Source of the DNA: an uncultured Actinomycetes bacterium
GTDB lineage: Bacteria > Actinomycetota > Actinomycetes > Nanopelagicales > Nanopelagicaceae
NCBI GenBank assembly: GCA_903891755.1
Contig: CAITFY010000052.1
Coordinates: 1-24,918, forward strand
Reading direction: 5' to 3'
Length of the DNA: 24,918 bases
The first letter of the stretch is position 1. Every line of letters starts with the position of its first letter. Shown here piece by piece: positions 6,666 to 13,854 of the stretch. The notes under the pieces are model-generated. The model did not search any database and had not been told where the DNA came from. It worked only from the letters and a program-made list of their open reading frames with translations. Made by a program: the position numbers and the translations under genes.

Positions 6666-8091
6666 CTGAAGTGAGGTACTCAATTACATTTGCCGAACTC
6701 CAGCAGCCACTGTGCAACTCACTGAGTTGAGCGGCACCTGAGAGATCTGAGCCAAGAGTGAGTAGAGCGGGTTCGTGATACGTGCCCCAACGAACTTGTC
6801 CTAATCCAATATTTGCCATCAGCGCATTGCAGAGACATTTCACATTCTCGGCCTCGCCAACAGCGCCACCCTTGAATTCAAAAGTTTTGATTGGCTCTCC
6901 GCTACACCGATATCCCACGCCACCATCGGGGCGTAAGAATGGTGAACGCAAGTATCCGAGGTCGCATTTGCGATCACGAGCGTCGTAGACCTCAGGGTCT
7001 GTTGCAGTTCCGTTGATTTCTACTACCTTGAATGGAAAGCCGGTTGCTGAAGTCTTAGGTTCAGTGCGGACCTCAAGTGTGCCTTGAGTTATTTCGGCTA
7101 ATACAGCTTCGCGCAAATCATCGGTGATTCCAGATTCTTTTGCCAGGGCGAAGAGAGAACCAACTTGGACTCCAACGGCGCCGAGCTCGATTGCCTCTTT
7201 CACTTTTTCCGGAGTGCCGAACCCACCAGCGAGCCAGAAAGGTAATCCGACTGCTTTCACCTTCTCGATGTCAGCCATGTCTTTCTCGCTGAAAGTTACC
7301 TGTCCATCTTCTGCAATATGTTCTTTAGATCGTGGTGGAGCGTTATGTCCGCCCGCCGTAGGTCCCTCGATGACAAATCCGTCAGGACGAGTAGCTTCAT
7401 CTCTCGCCAAGTAATTGGCCAAGATATGTGAAGAGACAATTGCCAAGAAATTTGGACGATTGAGCGCCGCGAAATCCACATTCTTAATCAAGGCTGGATC
7501 AAATGAAAGTAGATGAGCTTTATCTGCTCCTTCAACCTTTATCTTGAATTGAATTTTCTCACCGCTCAAGAGATCGGTAATGAGTTGAGGGATATCTGCT
7601 GGAATTCCCGCACCCATCAAGATGAAATCAACATCGGCGAGAATCGCTCCGTAAACAGAGGCGGGTGTTGCAAGTTGAATCTTCTCCAGGAAATTAATAC
7701 CGATCAATCCATCCGTGTATCGCTTCGCCAGTGATACCTCAACAAAATTTGCAACAACTAACATCTTCGAAGCAAAGGGAGTTGGGCTAAGACTTAACTT
7801 CGGTACATCAAGATAACTTTTATCATCGGCGCGACCTTCGGGAACATAGAAGCGTTCAAGTATTTCCGCGACAGTTTCTTGATCCGGGAATTTAGAAAGT
7901 GCCCATCGAATTTCACCCGATGGATCGCCATCTTGTAATTTTCTTGCGAGTACAGAGTCAATTGCTGTTCCTGAAACAACTCCAAGTTGTCCAGTGTTTG
8001 CAACTGCGCACGCCATAGGTGCGGATGAAACACCTATTCCCATTCCGCCTTGAATGATGATTGGTAAATCTAAATCTTCGCGTCTATTCAC
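6658..8091 (-). CDS. NPD-family FMN enzyme (nitronate monooxygenase / enoyl-ACP reductase-like)
   Basis: About 477 aa, longer than the usual 320-350 aa nitronate monooxygenase. The TIM-barrel start IIQGGMGIGVSSAPMA is followed by the active-site segment EGPTAGGHNAPPR with the conserved His, then the FMN phosphate-binding AGGF and GAVGVQVGSLFAL. The C-terminal 120 residues hold a Cys-rich segment (CDLGYLRSPF, YRCSG, CLCNAL) not present in short family members. The layout is closer to the long PfaD/FabK-like branch than to a simple detoxifying monooxygenase, so the substrate is left open. The frame opens with TTG at 8097, but TAAGTT (8098-8103) is six bases before the GTG at 8089-8091, which I choose. 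It is monocistronic and convergent with lysE. Confidence 0.82.
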   Translation of the reverse strand: MNRREDLDLPIIIQGGMGIGVSSAPMACAVANTGQLGVVSGTAIDSVLARKLQDGDPSGEIRWALSKFPDQETVAEILERFYVPEGRADDKSYLDVPKLSLSPTPFASKMLVVANFVEVSLAKRYTDGLIGINFLEKIQLATPASVYGAILADVDFILMGAGIPADIPQLITDLLSGEKIQFKIKVEGADKAHLLSFDPALIKNVDFAALNRPNFLAIVSSHILANYLARDEATRPDGFVIEGPTAGGHNAPPRSKEHIAEDGQVTFSEKDMADIEKVKAVGLPFWLAGGFGTPEKVKEAIELGAVGVQVGSLFALAKESGITDDLREAVLAEITQGTLEVRTEPKTSATGFPFKVVEINGTATDPEVYDARDRKCDLGYLRSPFLRPDGGVGYRCSGEPIKTFEFKGGAVGEAENVKCLCNALMANIGLGQVRWGTYHEPALLTLGSDLSGAAQLSELHSGCWSSANVIEYLTSAL

Positions 8092-8097
8092 TCTCAA

Positions 8098-8103
8098 AAC
8101 TTA
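8098..8103 (-). promoter_or_regulatory. -10 box for the NPD flavoenzyme
   Basis: TAAGTT followed by six bases and GTG fits the window-wide leaderless pattern and decides the start codon two codons inside the longest frame. Confidence 0.5.
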
Positions 8104-8148
8104 AGGTCTCCCCAAAGTGCTACTGATTGGTACGGCTAGGGGCAGCAC

Positions 8149-9042
8149 TCAAACTGAATTGGCTGTGGTGATTGCCCAGAGAACGCAGAGCACGATGCCG
8201 ATTGCTGCCGTGATTGTGGTGATTGAGATATGTTCGTGAAGAAGCAGTGCTGACCAGCCGAGTGTCATGATCGCTTGCAATTGTTGCACTTGTGACCCGT
8301 GAGTAACACCTAAATCTTTCAAACCGCGATACCAAGCAAAGAATCCGAGATACATCGAGGAGTAGCCGATGGCGAGAAGGCCAAGGAGTGCATTGATGTG
8401 AAAGTGGTGTGAATGATTGGTATGCACGAAAGTAATGAGGGCGCCAACAAGACTTAAGGGAGCACCGAAAACCACGATCCAAGAAATGACTTGCCATCCC
8501 GGCATATGTGAAGTTAACCCGGCGCCTTCCACGTAACAGTAAGAGGATGCAAGAACTGCACCGATGGTGAGAATGTCTGCGATGCCGTTCTCACCTTTTG
8601 CGCCACCTCTACTGAGGGCGAAGAGAATAAGGAGCGCGGTTCCAAGCGAAGATGCAATCCAAAATTGGGTGCTTACTCTTCTGCGATATTTCAAAACAGC
8701 AATGCAAGCTGTGACTAGAGGCATTACGGCGGCGATAACTGCAACGTGAGCAGAGGTAGATTTTTGCAGCGCCAGCGCAATCAAGATCGGCCAACCGAAT
8801 ACTGCGCCTAGCGTTGTGAAGGCCATAGGTCGCCACAAATCTCTGGGGAGCGCGGGCACTTTCTTGTAGATCATCAAAGGTATGGCGATTGAGCAAGCAA
8901 TGATGGGTCTGGCAAAAGCGGTAAAGAGTGGATCGAAACTTTGCAGAGCTAACTTGGTAAAGGGGAGTGATGCGGAGAAGAGCAAGACGCCTAAGAATGC
9001 AAAGGCAAAGCCCGAGCGCTGTGTGCGATTGAGAGTCTTCAA
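8149..9042 (-). CDS. EamA / DMT-superfamily transporter
   Basis: A 297-aa protein with ten predicted membrane helices in two EamA repeats, the first starting near residue 10 (AFAFLGVLLFSASLPFTKLAL) and the second near residue 150 (GIADILTIGAVLASSYCYVEGAG). The late GSQVQQLQAIMTLGWSALLLHEHI is typical of the last helices of EamA carriers. Family members are drug/metabolite exporters and substrates cannot be predicted from sequence. The TTG start (9040-9042) overlaps the TGA stop of the upstream RimJ-like GNAT as TTGA, indicating translational coupling. A 57-bp gap without recognisable features separates its stop from the flavoenzyme start. Confidence 0.88.
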   Translation of the reverse strand: MKTLNRTQRSGFAFAFLGVLLFSASLPFTKLALQSFDPLFTAFARPIIACSIAIPLMIYKKVPALPRDLWRPMAFTTLGAVFGWPILIALALQKSTSAHVAVIAAVMPLVTACIAVLKYRRRVSTQFWIASSLGTALLILFALSRGGAKGENGIADILTIGAVLASSYCYVEGAGLTSHMPGWQVISWIVVFGAPLSLVGALITFVHTNHSHHFHINALLGLLAIGYSSMYLGFFAWYRGLKDLGVTHGSQVQQLQAIMTLGWSALLLHEHISITTITAAIGIVLCVLWAITTANSV

Positions 9043-9620
9043 CGCAATGCGTTGTTCTCTAATTTTGAGAGAAGGTTGGCTTTAACTGCCGGCCACTCTT
9101 CGCTCAGGATGGAGAAGTAGGCAGAATCACGCCATGTGCCATTTGGGCGAAGCATGTGATGCCGCAAAATTCCTTCATACGAAGCTCCTAGTCGCAAGAT
9201 TGCAGCACGGGAGCGTTCGTTCTGTGAGTCAGTTTTCAACGTGACTCGTTCTGCTCCGCGAACTTCAAAAGCCTCAGAAAGCATCATCAATTTGCATTCA
9301 GTATTTACAAATGAACGCCAATACTCCTTCGCGTAAAAGGTGGAACCGATTTCTATTGAACGATGAGTTGGATTCAAATCCAGGAATGATGTCGTTCCGA
9401 TTGCGAGGCCCGTTGATTTGAGCACAACAACAAATGCCACTCGCTTTCCAGATGTGGATTCATCAACAAAATTTTGGAATATTTTTGAAAACTCATCGAG
9501 GTCAGATGGTGTTGAAAATGGCAACCATTGATATATCTCTGGATCAGTTCCTATTGCGCTAAATAACTCCGGAATTCTTGCAACCGTGAGCGGTTCTATT
9601 CGGAGATGCGTTGATTCCAT
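9039..9620 (-). CDS. GNAT N-acetyltransferase, RimJ/RimL-like
   Basis: A 193-aa GNAT. It begins with LRIEPLTVARIPELFSAI, carries WLPFSTPSDLDEF, the strand ending in IGTTSFLDLNPTHRSIEIGSTF, and the closing segment TDSQNERSRAAILRLGASYEG seen in RimJ/RimL enzymes that acetylate protein or small-molecule amines. The AcCoA loop is less canonical (WRSFVNTECKLMM). ATG (9618-9620) is preferred over the adjacent GTG because TAACCT (9627-9632) lies exactly six bases upstream. It is the first gene of a two-gene unit with the EamA transporter, which suggests modification and export of a common compound, as inference only. Confidence 0.86.
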   Translation of the reverse strand: MESTHLRIEPLTVARIPELFSAIGTDPEIYQWLPFSTPSDLDEFSKIFQNFVDESTSGKRVAFVVVLKSTGLAIGTTSFLDLNPTHRSIEIGSTFYAKEYWRSFVNTECKLMMLSEAFEVRGAERVTLKTDSQNERSRAAILRLGASYEGILRHHMLRPNGTWRDSAYFSILSEEWPAVKANLLSKLENNALR

Positions 9621-9667
9621 CACCGCAGGTTAATGTGTAGAGCCTGTATTTAGGGCAGAATACCGGC
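9621..9667. promoter_or_regulatory. 47-bp divergent promoter (RimJ-like GNAT / VOC protein)
   Basis: On the minus strand TAACCT (9627-9632) is six bases from ATG 9620. On the plus strand a weaker CAGAAT (9656-9661) is six bases from ATG 9668. Both keep the A2 and T6 positions of the -10 hexamer. Confidence 0.45.
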
Positions 9668-10117
9668 ATGACTCAGCCATCCACACTCAAGACATTTCTT
9701 TGGTTCAACGACGGGTTGCAAGATGCCCTTAAGTTCTACAAGGCAACTTTCGGAGAAGGCATGGTTGTGGCGGAGGAGAGTTTGAATAACGAGCACCTCT
9801 TTATCGCTGAGTTCAGCATTTTCGGTCACGCCCTAGTGGGTATGAGCGTTCCGGGTGGAGATACATTCAATAATTCGATCTCTCTTGCCATCCAGGTAGA
9901 TGGGCAAGAAGAGACAGATCGCGTGTGGAATGCAATCACCTCTGGGGGAGAACCTGGTCGTTGTGGCTGGTGCACAGATCAATGGGGCGTTAGTTGGCAG
10001 GTAACTCCATTCCAAATGGGAGAATTTTTGGGCCATCCAGATCCCGCGAAGGCGCAGCAGAACATGGGAATCATGCAACAGATGGGCAAAATTCAATTAT
10101 CTGATTTTGTTAAGTAA
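9668..10117 (+). CDS. VOC superfamily protein, PhnB / 3-dmu-9_3-mt type
   Basis: A 149-aa one-domain vicinal-oxygen-chelate protein. It contains the PhnB-like TLKTFLWFNDGLQDALKFYKATF start, the central sheet with LFIAEFSIFGHALVGM, VDGQEETDRVWNAI, and the C-terminal CGWCTDQWGVSWQVTP motif that is a hallmark of the family. These proteins dimerise, and their catalytic role is mostly unknown despite the historic 3-demethylubiquinone methyltransferase name. The last 21 bases overlap the 3' end of the convergent phosphatase gene. Expression appears leaderless with a weak -10. Confidence 0.9.
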   Translation: MTQPSTLKTFLWFNDGLQDALKFYKATFGEGMVVAEESLNNEHLFIAEFSIFGHALVGMSVPGGDTFNNSISLAIQVDGQEETDRVWNAITSGGEPGRCGWCTDQWGVSWQVTPFQMGEFLGHPDPAKAQQNMGIMQQMGKIQLSDFVK

Positions 10118-10624
10118 CCCATTTACTGCTCGTTCAATCATCTCTAGAACTTCCTGGTAGGCGTCAATCTCTTCTCCCCAGGGATCGGGAACTTGTAAGG
10201 CCGCACCCTCGCGGGAAATCGGATCAATGCTCTCGAGCTCTGGATCGAATTGGCGTAAGAGGAAAACCTTCTCGCGATCAGCCTCGCTCTTTGCCGCGGT
10301 CAATATAAGCGCACGGTTGCTTAAATCCATCGCAAGGATGAGATCTTGGGATTGGAAAGATGCCGGATTGAATTGTTTCGCCACGTGGGTGTATTCATAA
10401 CCCGCTCTCTCCCATGTTTTCTTGCTCAAAGGATGAGCGCTATCGCCAATGTGATAATTGCTGGTTCCGCTACTTGTAACAATCACCTTTGGTCGAGCAC
10501 GTTCTAAAGATTTGTTGTGAAGAATCGCAGCGGCCATGGGGGAGCGACAGATATTTCCTAGGCAGACCATCTCGATATGCAATTCATCTTTGTTGCGGAG
10601 AGAAGCTTGGTAGGTTGAACTCAC
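10097..10624 (-). CDS. Low-molecular-weight protein tyrosine phosphatase
   Basis: A 175-aa phosphatase. The P-loop CLGNICRS gives Cys21 and Arg27 (C-x5-R), and the general acid is Asp147 in PDPWGE. It carries about 15 residues before the usual start (MSSTYQ...), but the GTG at 10622-10624 is supported by TAGAAT exactly six bases upstream (10631-10636). LMW-PTPs act in the cytoplasm on phosphotyrosine proteins, or as arsenate reductases in a subgroup. The Ser after the P-loop Arg and the DPW acid loop favour the phosphatase. It overlaps the VOC gene by 21 bp at the 3' end. Confidence 0.93.
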   Translation of the reverse strand: MSSTYQASLRNKDELHIEMVCLGNICRSPMAAAILHNKSLERARPKVIVTSSGTSNYHIGDSAHPLSKKTWERAGYEYTHVAKQFNPASFQSQDLILAMDLSNRALILTAAKSEADREKVFLLRQFDPELESIDPISREGAALQVPDPWGEEIDAYQEVLEMIERAVNGLLNKIR

Positions 10625-10630
10625 ATAGCC

Positions 10631-10636
10631 ATTCTA
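10631..10636 (-). promoter_or_regulatory. -10 box for the phosphatase gene
   Basis: TAGAAT, six bases, then GTG. It supports the longer N-terminus of the phosphatase and a leaderless mRNA. Confidence 0.5.
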
Positions 10637-10648
10637 GATAGAGGTCGA

Positions 10649-10756
10649 CTAGCCGAGTTCTGAAAGTTTCTTTGCGCACTTGTAGACGCGAGCCAACCCT
10701 TCGTGAATGCTCGCCTTCTGCCAGTAGGGAAAGCTCTGGATTTTAGTGGGGTGAAT
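10649..10756 (-). pseudogene. Possible gene remnant: open 35-codon frame without a start codon
   Basis: In the 169-bp gap between the phosphatase and the membrane-protein gene, the minus strand holds an open frame of 35 codons ending in TAG (10649-10651). It is bounded upstream by TAG (10757-10759) and lacks a good ATG, GTG or TTG near its 5' end. The predicted residues look protein-like, with aromatic and amphipathic stretches such as FPYWQKASIHEGLARVY and CAKKLSEL. This could be the C-terminal scrap of a lost gene or a coincidence. I do not recognise the family. The frame adjacent upstream (GTG at 10766-10768) is open too, so a frameshift in between is possible. Confidence 0.25.
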
Positions 10757-10782
10757 CTATTGTCCACTGCAATGGTGCGTTC

Positions 10783-10788
10783 TACCCT
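10783..10788 (+). promoter_or_regulatory. -10 box for the four-helix membrane protein
   Basis: TACCCT lies five bases before ATG 10794, and there is no Shine-Dalgarno. Confidence 0.4.
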
Positions 10789-10793
10789 CTCTC

Positions 10794-11651
10794 ATGACTT
10801 TCTTATTTAAGAGCAAGCGGGCGGGGGCAATTCCCTCTGCGATCTTCTTCACGATCTTCTTCACGCTCCTCTCAATTATCGGAAGTCTCTATTTAGCGAT
10901 TGGTATTGGCAATCCAGTTAATAAGGCGACTGATTCGCTTATCGCAAGCCAAAGTTTCAAACACGATGCAGGAACCTACTTCGTAACAAAGGCGCTGGAG
11001 ACCGCAAAGGGCGATGAGCGAAAAGTTTTGACTGAGAAAGGTCCAGCGATTTCGCAAACGATTACCGCCTTCCTGGGAAATCCAATCTTCCACTCTGAAC
11101 TCAATCAAATTAGCGATACCGCCTATCACTACTACACCAGCGGCACAAAGGTTCCGCAGAGCATCGATGTAAAACCTCTTGCCAATTTGGCGCTGCTGGG
11201 CTTAGTCGCAGTGGATCCGCAATTTGCACAGTTAAAGAAGGAACTCGACAAGATCAAACCTATTGATTTGAAGCCTCAGAACAACGGACCAGATGCTGCT
11301 TCTGTGAAGTCAGATCTAACCCTTGTTGTTCTGTTACTGCTCCTTCTCTCCCTGCTGACACTTTTTCTCTATCTTCTCTTTGCAAAGAAGGGTAAGTCAG
11401 CTGCTAGAACAGTTGCTTACATTCTGCTGGGAGACGGATTACTTCTTCTCATCATCAACATCGTGGCTAAATCGATTGTTAATAATCAGGCAACGAAGGC
11501 GACTGAAACTTTGGCACGGGAAGCAATCCCTATTGCTGCAAGTCCACTTTTAAGCCCACTCTTTTCGCTCGGACTATTTGAAGTAATAGTTGCTTTAATC
11601 CTCTACGGAGTTACTTATTTAAAGCGAGTGAATGTAAAGAGTCAGGGATGA
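10794..11651 (+). CDS. Membrane protein with large external domain, function unknown
   Basis: A 285-aa protein I do not recognise. One N-terminal membrane helix (about residues 15-38) is followed by a polar region of some 135 residues (40-175), predicted to lie outside, with helical KALETAKGDERKVLTEKG-type sequence. Three helices follow (177-198, 208-228, 255-277). The short stretch between helices 3 and 4 (KATETLAREAIPIAASPLL) resembles the segment after helix 1 (KATDSLIASQSF), hinting at a two-fold repeat with one loop expanded. A Lys-rich cytoplasmic loop (AKKGKSAAR) separates helices 2 and 3. It is monocistronic, with TACCCT-N5 before the start. The last 33 bases overlap the convergent marC. 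Confidence 0.75.
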   Translation: MTFLFKSKRAGAIPSAIFFTIFFTLLSIIGSLYLAIGIGNPVNKATDSLIASQSFKHDAGTYFVTKALETAKGDERKVLTEKGPAISQTITAFLGNPIFHSELNQISDTAYHYYTSGTKVPQSIDVKPLANLALLGLVAVDPQFAQLKKELDKIKPIDLKPQNNGPDAASVKSDLTLVVLLLLLLSLLTLFLYLLFAKKGKSAARTVAYILLGDGLLLLIINIVAKSIVNNQATKATETLAREAIPIAASPLLSPLFSLGLFEVIVALILYGVTYLKRVNVKSQG

Positions 11652-12218
11652 CATCACGGTAGATACCGCGATGGAGAGAAGTAATAAGCCGAAGATTCTT
11701 GTAAGAACCATCAACCCTTGAGGGCCAAGGCCTTTTTCGATCGGAGCTGCAAGCAGAAGCAAAATCCCGGTGAGCGCCGAGAGAATCAAAATAATCACTA
11801 GGTCTGCAATTCGAACGCTTCCGCGATCAGAGTTACCAATCGCGATGACTGTGGCAATCGCTCCTGGACCGGCCATCAAAGGAATTGCCAACGGCACCAC
11901 CATCGCGCCAGTCGAATGAGATTCAAAGATGGTGTTTTTCTGTCCCATCACCATGCTCCAACCGATCGCCCCAATTACTAGGGCACCAGCAACTCGGAAT
12001 GCTTCGATTTGGATGCTGAGCAGCTTGAGGATGATGTCGCCAACAAAATAGGCAATTAAGAGTGTTATCCCAGAAACTGCGGCGGTCTGCATTGCCGTCA
12101 AGCGACGTTGTTTAGTGGTTCGACCTGATGTCAGTGTTAAGAAGACCGGGATTGAAGTAATCGGGCTGACAATCGCAAAGAGTGCGACCAGAGTTGTTAC
12201 ATCGCTACTTAACTTCAT
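11619..12218 (-). CDS. MarC-family integral membrane protein
   Basis: About 199 aa with six membrane helices. Family marks are the early FAIVSPITSIPVFLTLT, the middle RVAGALVIGAIGW, MVVPLAIPLMAGPGAIATVIAIG, and the final GLMVLTRIFGLLLLSIAV. MarC/UPF0056 proteins are widespread inner-membrane proteins once linked wrongly to multiple antibiotic resistance; their transport role is unresolved. The longest frame opens with TTG at 12245, but ATG 12216-12218 places the first helix at the usual distance. This gene is unusual in the window: it has neither a TANNNT-N6 box nor a clear Shine-Dalgarno, and a strong hairpin lies 31 bases upstream. It overlaps the preceding convergent gene by 33 bp. Confidence 0.88.
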   Translation of the reverse strand: MKLSSDVTTLVALFAIVSPITSIPVFLTLTSGRTTKQRRLTAMQTAAVSGITLLIAYFVGDIILKLLSIQIEAFRVAGALVIGAIGWSMVMGQKNTIFESHSTGAMVVPLAIPLMAGPGAIATVIAIGNSDRGSVRIADLVIILILSALTGILLLLAAPIEKGLGPQGLMVLTRIFGLLLLSIAVSTVMSSLTLYIHSL

Positions 12219-12249
12219 GTTCGGAAGCATCCCACAAAGAATCAAGCAC

Positions 12250-12285
12250 CTGAAGTCGCCCCACCTTTCAGCGGGGCAACTTCAG
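12250..12285 (-). ncRNA. Strong hairpin upstream of marC (possible leader element or small RNA)
   Basis: The arms are CTGAAGTTGCCCC and GGGGCGACTTCAG as read on the minus strand, with a 10-base loop GCTGAAAGGT. In minus-strand RNA all 13 positions pair, including one U-G. In plus-strand RNA the same position is a C-A mismatch. A second short stem (CGCT/AGCG, 12287-12301) adjoins it. There is no U tract and no gene ends here, so it is not an ordinary terminator. It lies in the 196-bp gap between marC and the DUF1349 gene and would be in the marC leader if transcription starts beyond 12301. Confidence 0.5.
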
Positions 12286-12324
12286 TCGCTTGTGCGGAGC
12301 GATAGAAAGGCACCTATTGTCCTC

Positions 12325-12332
12325 TGGCGCCA
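12325..12332. other. Palindrome TGGCGCCA in the marC / DUF1349 gap
   Basis: A perfect 8-bp palindrome flanked by CCTC on the left and GAGG on the right (offset by one base), about 80 bases upstream of the DUF1349 start. It could be an operator or chance; nothing else supports it. Confidence 0.2.
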
Positions 12333-12401
12333 CGAGGTTCTGCGAATTGAGAGAAGGATACTTCCTGGGTGAGGCATATGGAAGTGTTTTGGTAAGACTC
12401 A

Positions 12402-12407
12402 TAGGAT
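12402..12407 (+). promoter_or_regulatory. -10 box for the DUF1349-DUF3054 operon
   Basis: TAGGAT lies seven bases before ATG 12415. No Shine-Dalgarno is present. Confidence 0.45.
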
Positions 12408-12414
12408 CGCGTCT

Positions 12415-13032
12415 ATGTACAAAATCCCTGAAATTCCCTTTGACCTCTTCTCAGAACAAATGGATGCCTGGGTTTACGAACCCACGGGCGGAACTCTCGT
12501 TGCCCGCGCGCTTGCGAAGAGCGATTTCTATAGAAATCCGGCGGGGGATTACGAAGATGATTCCAAAGCATCGCTCAATGCCTTGTGGCTGACAGGTGTA
12601 CCCGCAGGTCCAGATTTCCAACTTAGCTCAAAGGTCAACGTTGATTTCGTCTCCGACTATGACGCCGGAGTATTGAGCATCTGGTCAGATACCAAGACTT
12701 GGGCGAAGCTCTGCTTTGAGTATTCACCCGATAAAGAGTTCATGGTTGTCTCAGTTGTTACCCAAGGTGCTTCAGATGACGTCAATTCTTTTACCGTCCC
12801 GGAGAAGTTCGTCTGGTTACGCGTTAGTCGAACTGGCCATCTCTATGCCTTCCATGCTTCAACCGATGGCAAAGTTTGGAAGTTGATCCGAGCTTTCACG
12901 CTGGGTAAAGATGTGAGCGGGCATCGGATTGGATTCTTAGTGCAAGCCCCGATTGGTGAAGGTTGCGATGTCGTATTTGAAGATATCCAGTTCAAAGGAA
13001 CGGCACTCGGTAATCTACGAGATGGCTCTTAG
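12415..13032 (+). CDS. DUF1349 domain protein (concanavalin A-like fold)
   Basis: A 205-aa protein matching the DUF1349 layout: an early Trp-bearing strand, LTGVPAGPDFQLSSKVNVDFVSDYDAGVLSIW, the central WAKLCFEYSP, then WLRVSRTGHLYAFHASTDGKVWKLIRAF, and a closing IGFLVQAPIGEGCDVVFEDIQF. The fold is a legume-lectin-type beta sandwich related to glycoside-hydrolase jelly rolls. No enzymatic role is established and no signal peptide is present. It leads a short operon with the DUF3054 gene 15 bases downstream. Confidence 0.88.
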   Translation: MYKIPEIPFDLFSEQMDAWVYEPTGGTLVARALAKSDFYRNPAGDYEDDSKASLNALWLTGVPAGPDFQLSSKVNVDFVSDYDAGVLSIWSDTKTWAKLCFEYSPDKEFMVVSVVTQGASDDVNSFTVPEKFVWLRVSRTGHLYAFHASTDGKVWKLIRAFTLGKDVSGHRIGFLVQAPIGEGCDVVFEDIQFKGTALGNLRDGS

Positions 13033-13047
13033 CGAGGCCCAGCAATA

Positions 13048-13398
13048 ATGAAAAAACTGGCTTACTTGGCGGACCTCGCTTGCATACTGATATTTGTAAC
13101 TATTGGTCGCAGAGCGCACGAGCATGGATTAACTTTCAAGGGAATAGTTTCAACAGTTTGGCCATTTCTTGTCGGTTTGATTCTTGGTTGGGCAGTGTTG
13201 AAATTTACCCATCGAGATATTGCAGAGGGGAAATCTGGTTTTATTGAAGCAATGCTCGTCGTGGCGATCGGGATGCTTTTGAGGGTGGTTGCCGGACAGG
13301 GCACCGCATTCACCTTTATTTTGGTGGCGCTCGTTTTTTTGAATCTGACTCTTGTCGGCTGGCGCGTGATCTTTGCGCGGTTTTTGCAGATTCGCTAA
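13048..13398 (+). CDS. DUF3054 membrane protein
   Basis: A 116-aa protein with four hydrophobic segments (about 8-22, 36-53, 66-82, 88-110). It contains the family marks DLACILIFVTIGRRAHEHG, STVWPFLVGLILGW, GMLLRVVAGQGTAFTFI and a C-terminal GWR. DUF3054 proteins are small actinobacterial membrane proteins of unknown function. A GAGG lies about ten bases before the ATG, a weak ribosome site in keeping with an internal operon gene. Its stop is 15 bases from the CCA end of the opposite-strand tRNA-Val. Confidence 0.88.
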   Translation: MKKLAYLADLACILIFVTIGRRAHEHGLTFKGIVSTVWPFLVGLILGWAVLKFTHRDIAEGKSGFIEAMLVVAIGMLLRVVAGQGTAFTFILVALVFLNLTLVGWRVIFARFLQIR

Positions 13399-13412
13399 GT
13401 AAATGTAAATCT

Positions 13413-13487
13413 TGGTGGACGATACTGGGATCGAACCAGTGACCCCCACAATGTCAATGTGGTGCTCTACCGCTGAGCCAATCGTCC
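13413..13487 (-). tRNA. tRNA-Val (anticodon GAC)
   Basis: The acceptor GGACGAT pairs with ATCGTCC. The D arm is GCTC/GAGC, the anticodon stem is CCACA/TGTGG with loop TTGACAT (GAC), and the T arm is ACTGG-TTCGATC-CCAGT. The 3' ACCA is encoded. The 5' end lies 16 bases after the stop codon of the isomerase-like cupin gene, and TAAGAT (13501-13506) overlaps that stop as a candidate -10 box. Confidence 0.97.
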
Positions 13488-13500
13488 AGGTAGATGGGGA

Positions 13501-13506
13501 ATCTTA
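13501..13506 (-). promoter_or_regulatory. Candidate -10 box for tRNA-Val, overlapping a stop codon
   Basis: TAAGAT lies 13 bases before the mature 5' end of the tRNA. Its TAA is the stop codon of the upstream cupin gene. A start about seven bases downstream would leave a short 5' leader for RNase P. Confidence 0.4.
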
Positions 13507-13848
13507 CACTCTTCCGAAGTCGTCATCGACACGCTCGATATCGTCCTCGCCGAAGTAGGTTCCAGTCTGAACTTCGATGAAAATTAACTCTTCAGAGCCA
13601 GTATTTCTGATGCGATGGAGCTGGTTGATATCAATATCAACGGTTGAACCTGCTGTAACACCGATCTCATGACCATTAACGATTGCTAGGCCTTCTCCCG
13701 AGAGAAAGAACCAATGCTCTGCACGGAACTTGTGGCGCTGGTAGGAGAGCTGTTGTCCCGGGGCGACGAAGATTCGTTTGATCTTATGAGTTTCTTGAAC
13801 TTCAATGACCTCATAACGACCCCATGGGCGCGAATCATTCTCTAGCAT
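13504..13848 (-). CDS. Mannose-6-phosphate isomerase-type cupin (stand-alone type II domain)
   Basis: A 114-aa single cupin corresponding to the C-terminal isomerase domain of bifunctional GDP-mannose pyrophosphorylase/phosphomannose isomerase. It shows RPWGRYEVI, KIKRIFVAPGQQLSYQRH, RAEHWFFLSGEG, and the tail FIEVQTGTYFGEDDIERVDDDFGR. Metal ligands are likely His39, Glu44 or His45, and His78. The expected reaction is mannose-6-phosphate to fructose-6-phosphate, or the reverse for mannosyl donor supply. It follows the ROK kinase by nine bases but has its own -10 TAGACT (13855-13860) six bases before the ATG, overlapping the kinase stop codon. Some stand-alone members have no proven activity. 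Confidence 0.88.
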   Translation of the reverse strand: MLENDSRPWGRYEVIEVQETHKIKRIFVAPGQQLSYQRHKFRAEHWFFLSGEGLAIVNGHEIGVTAGSTVDIDINQLHRIRNTGSEELIFIEVQTGTYFGEDDIERVDDDFGRV

Positions 13849-13854
13849 TAGGGG

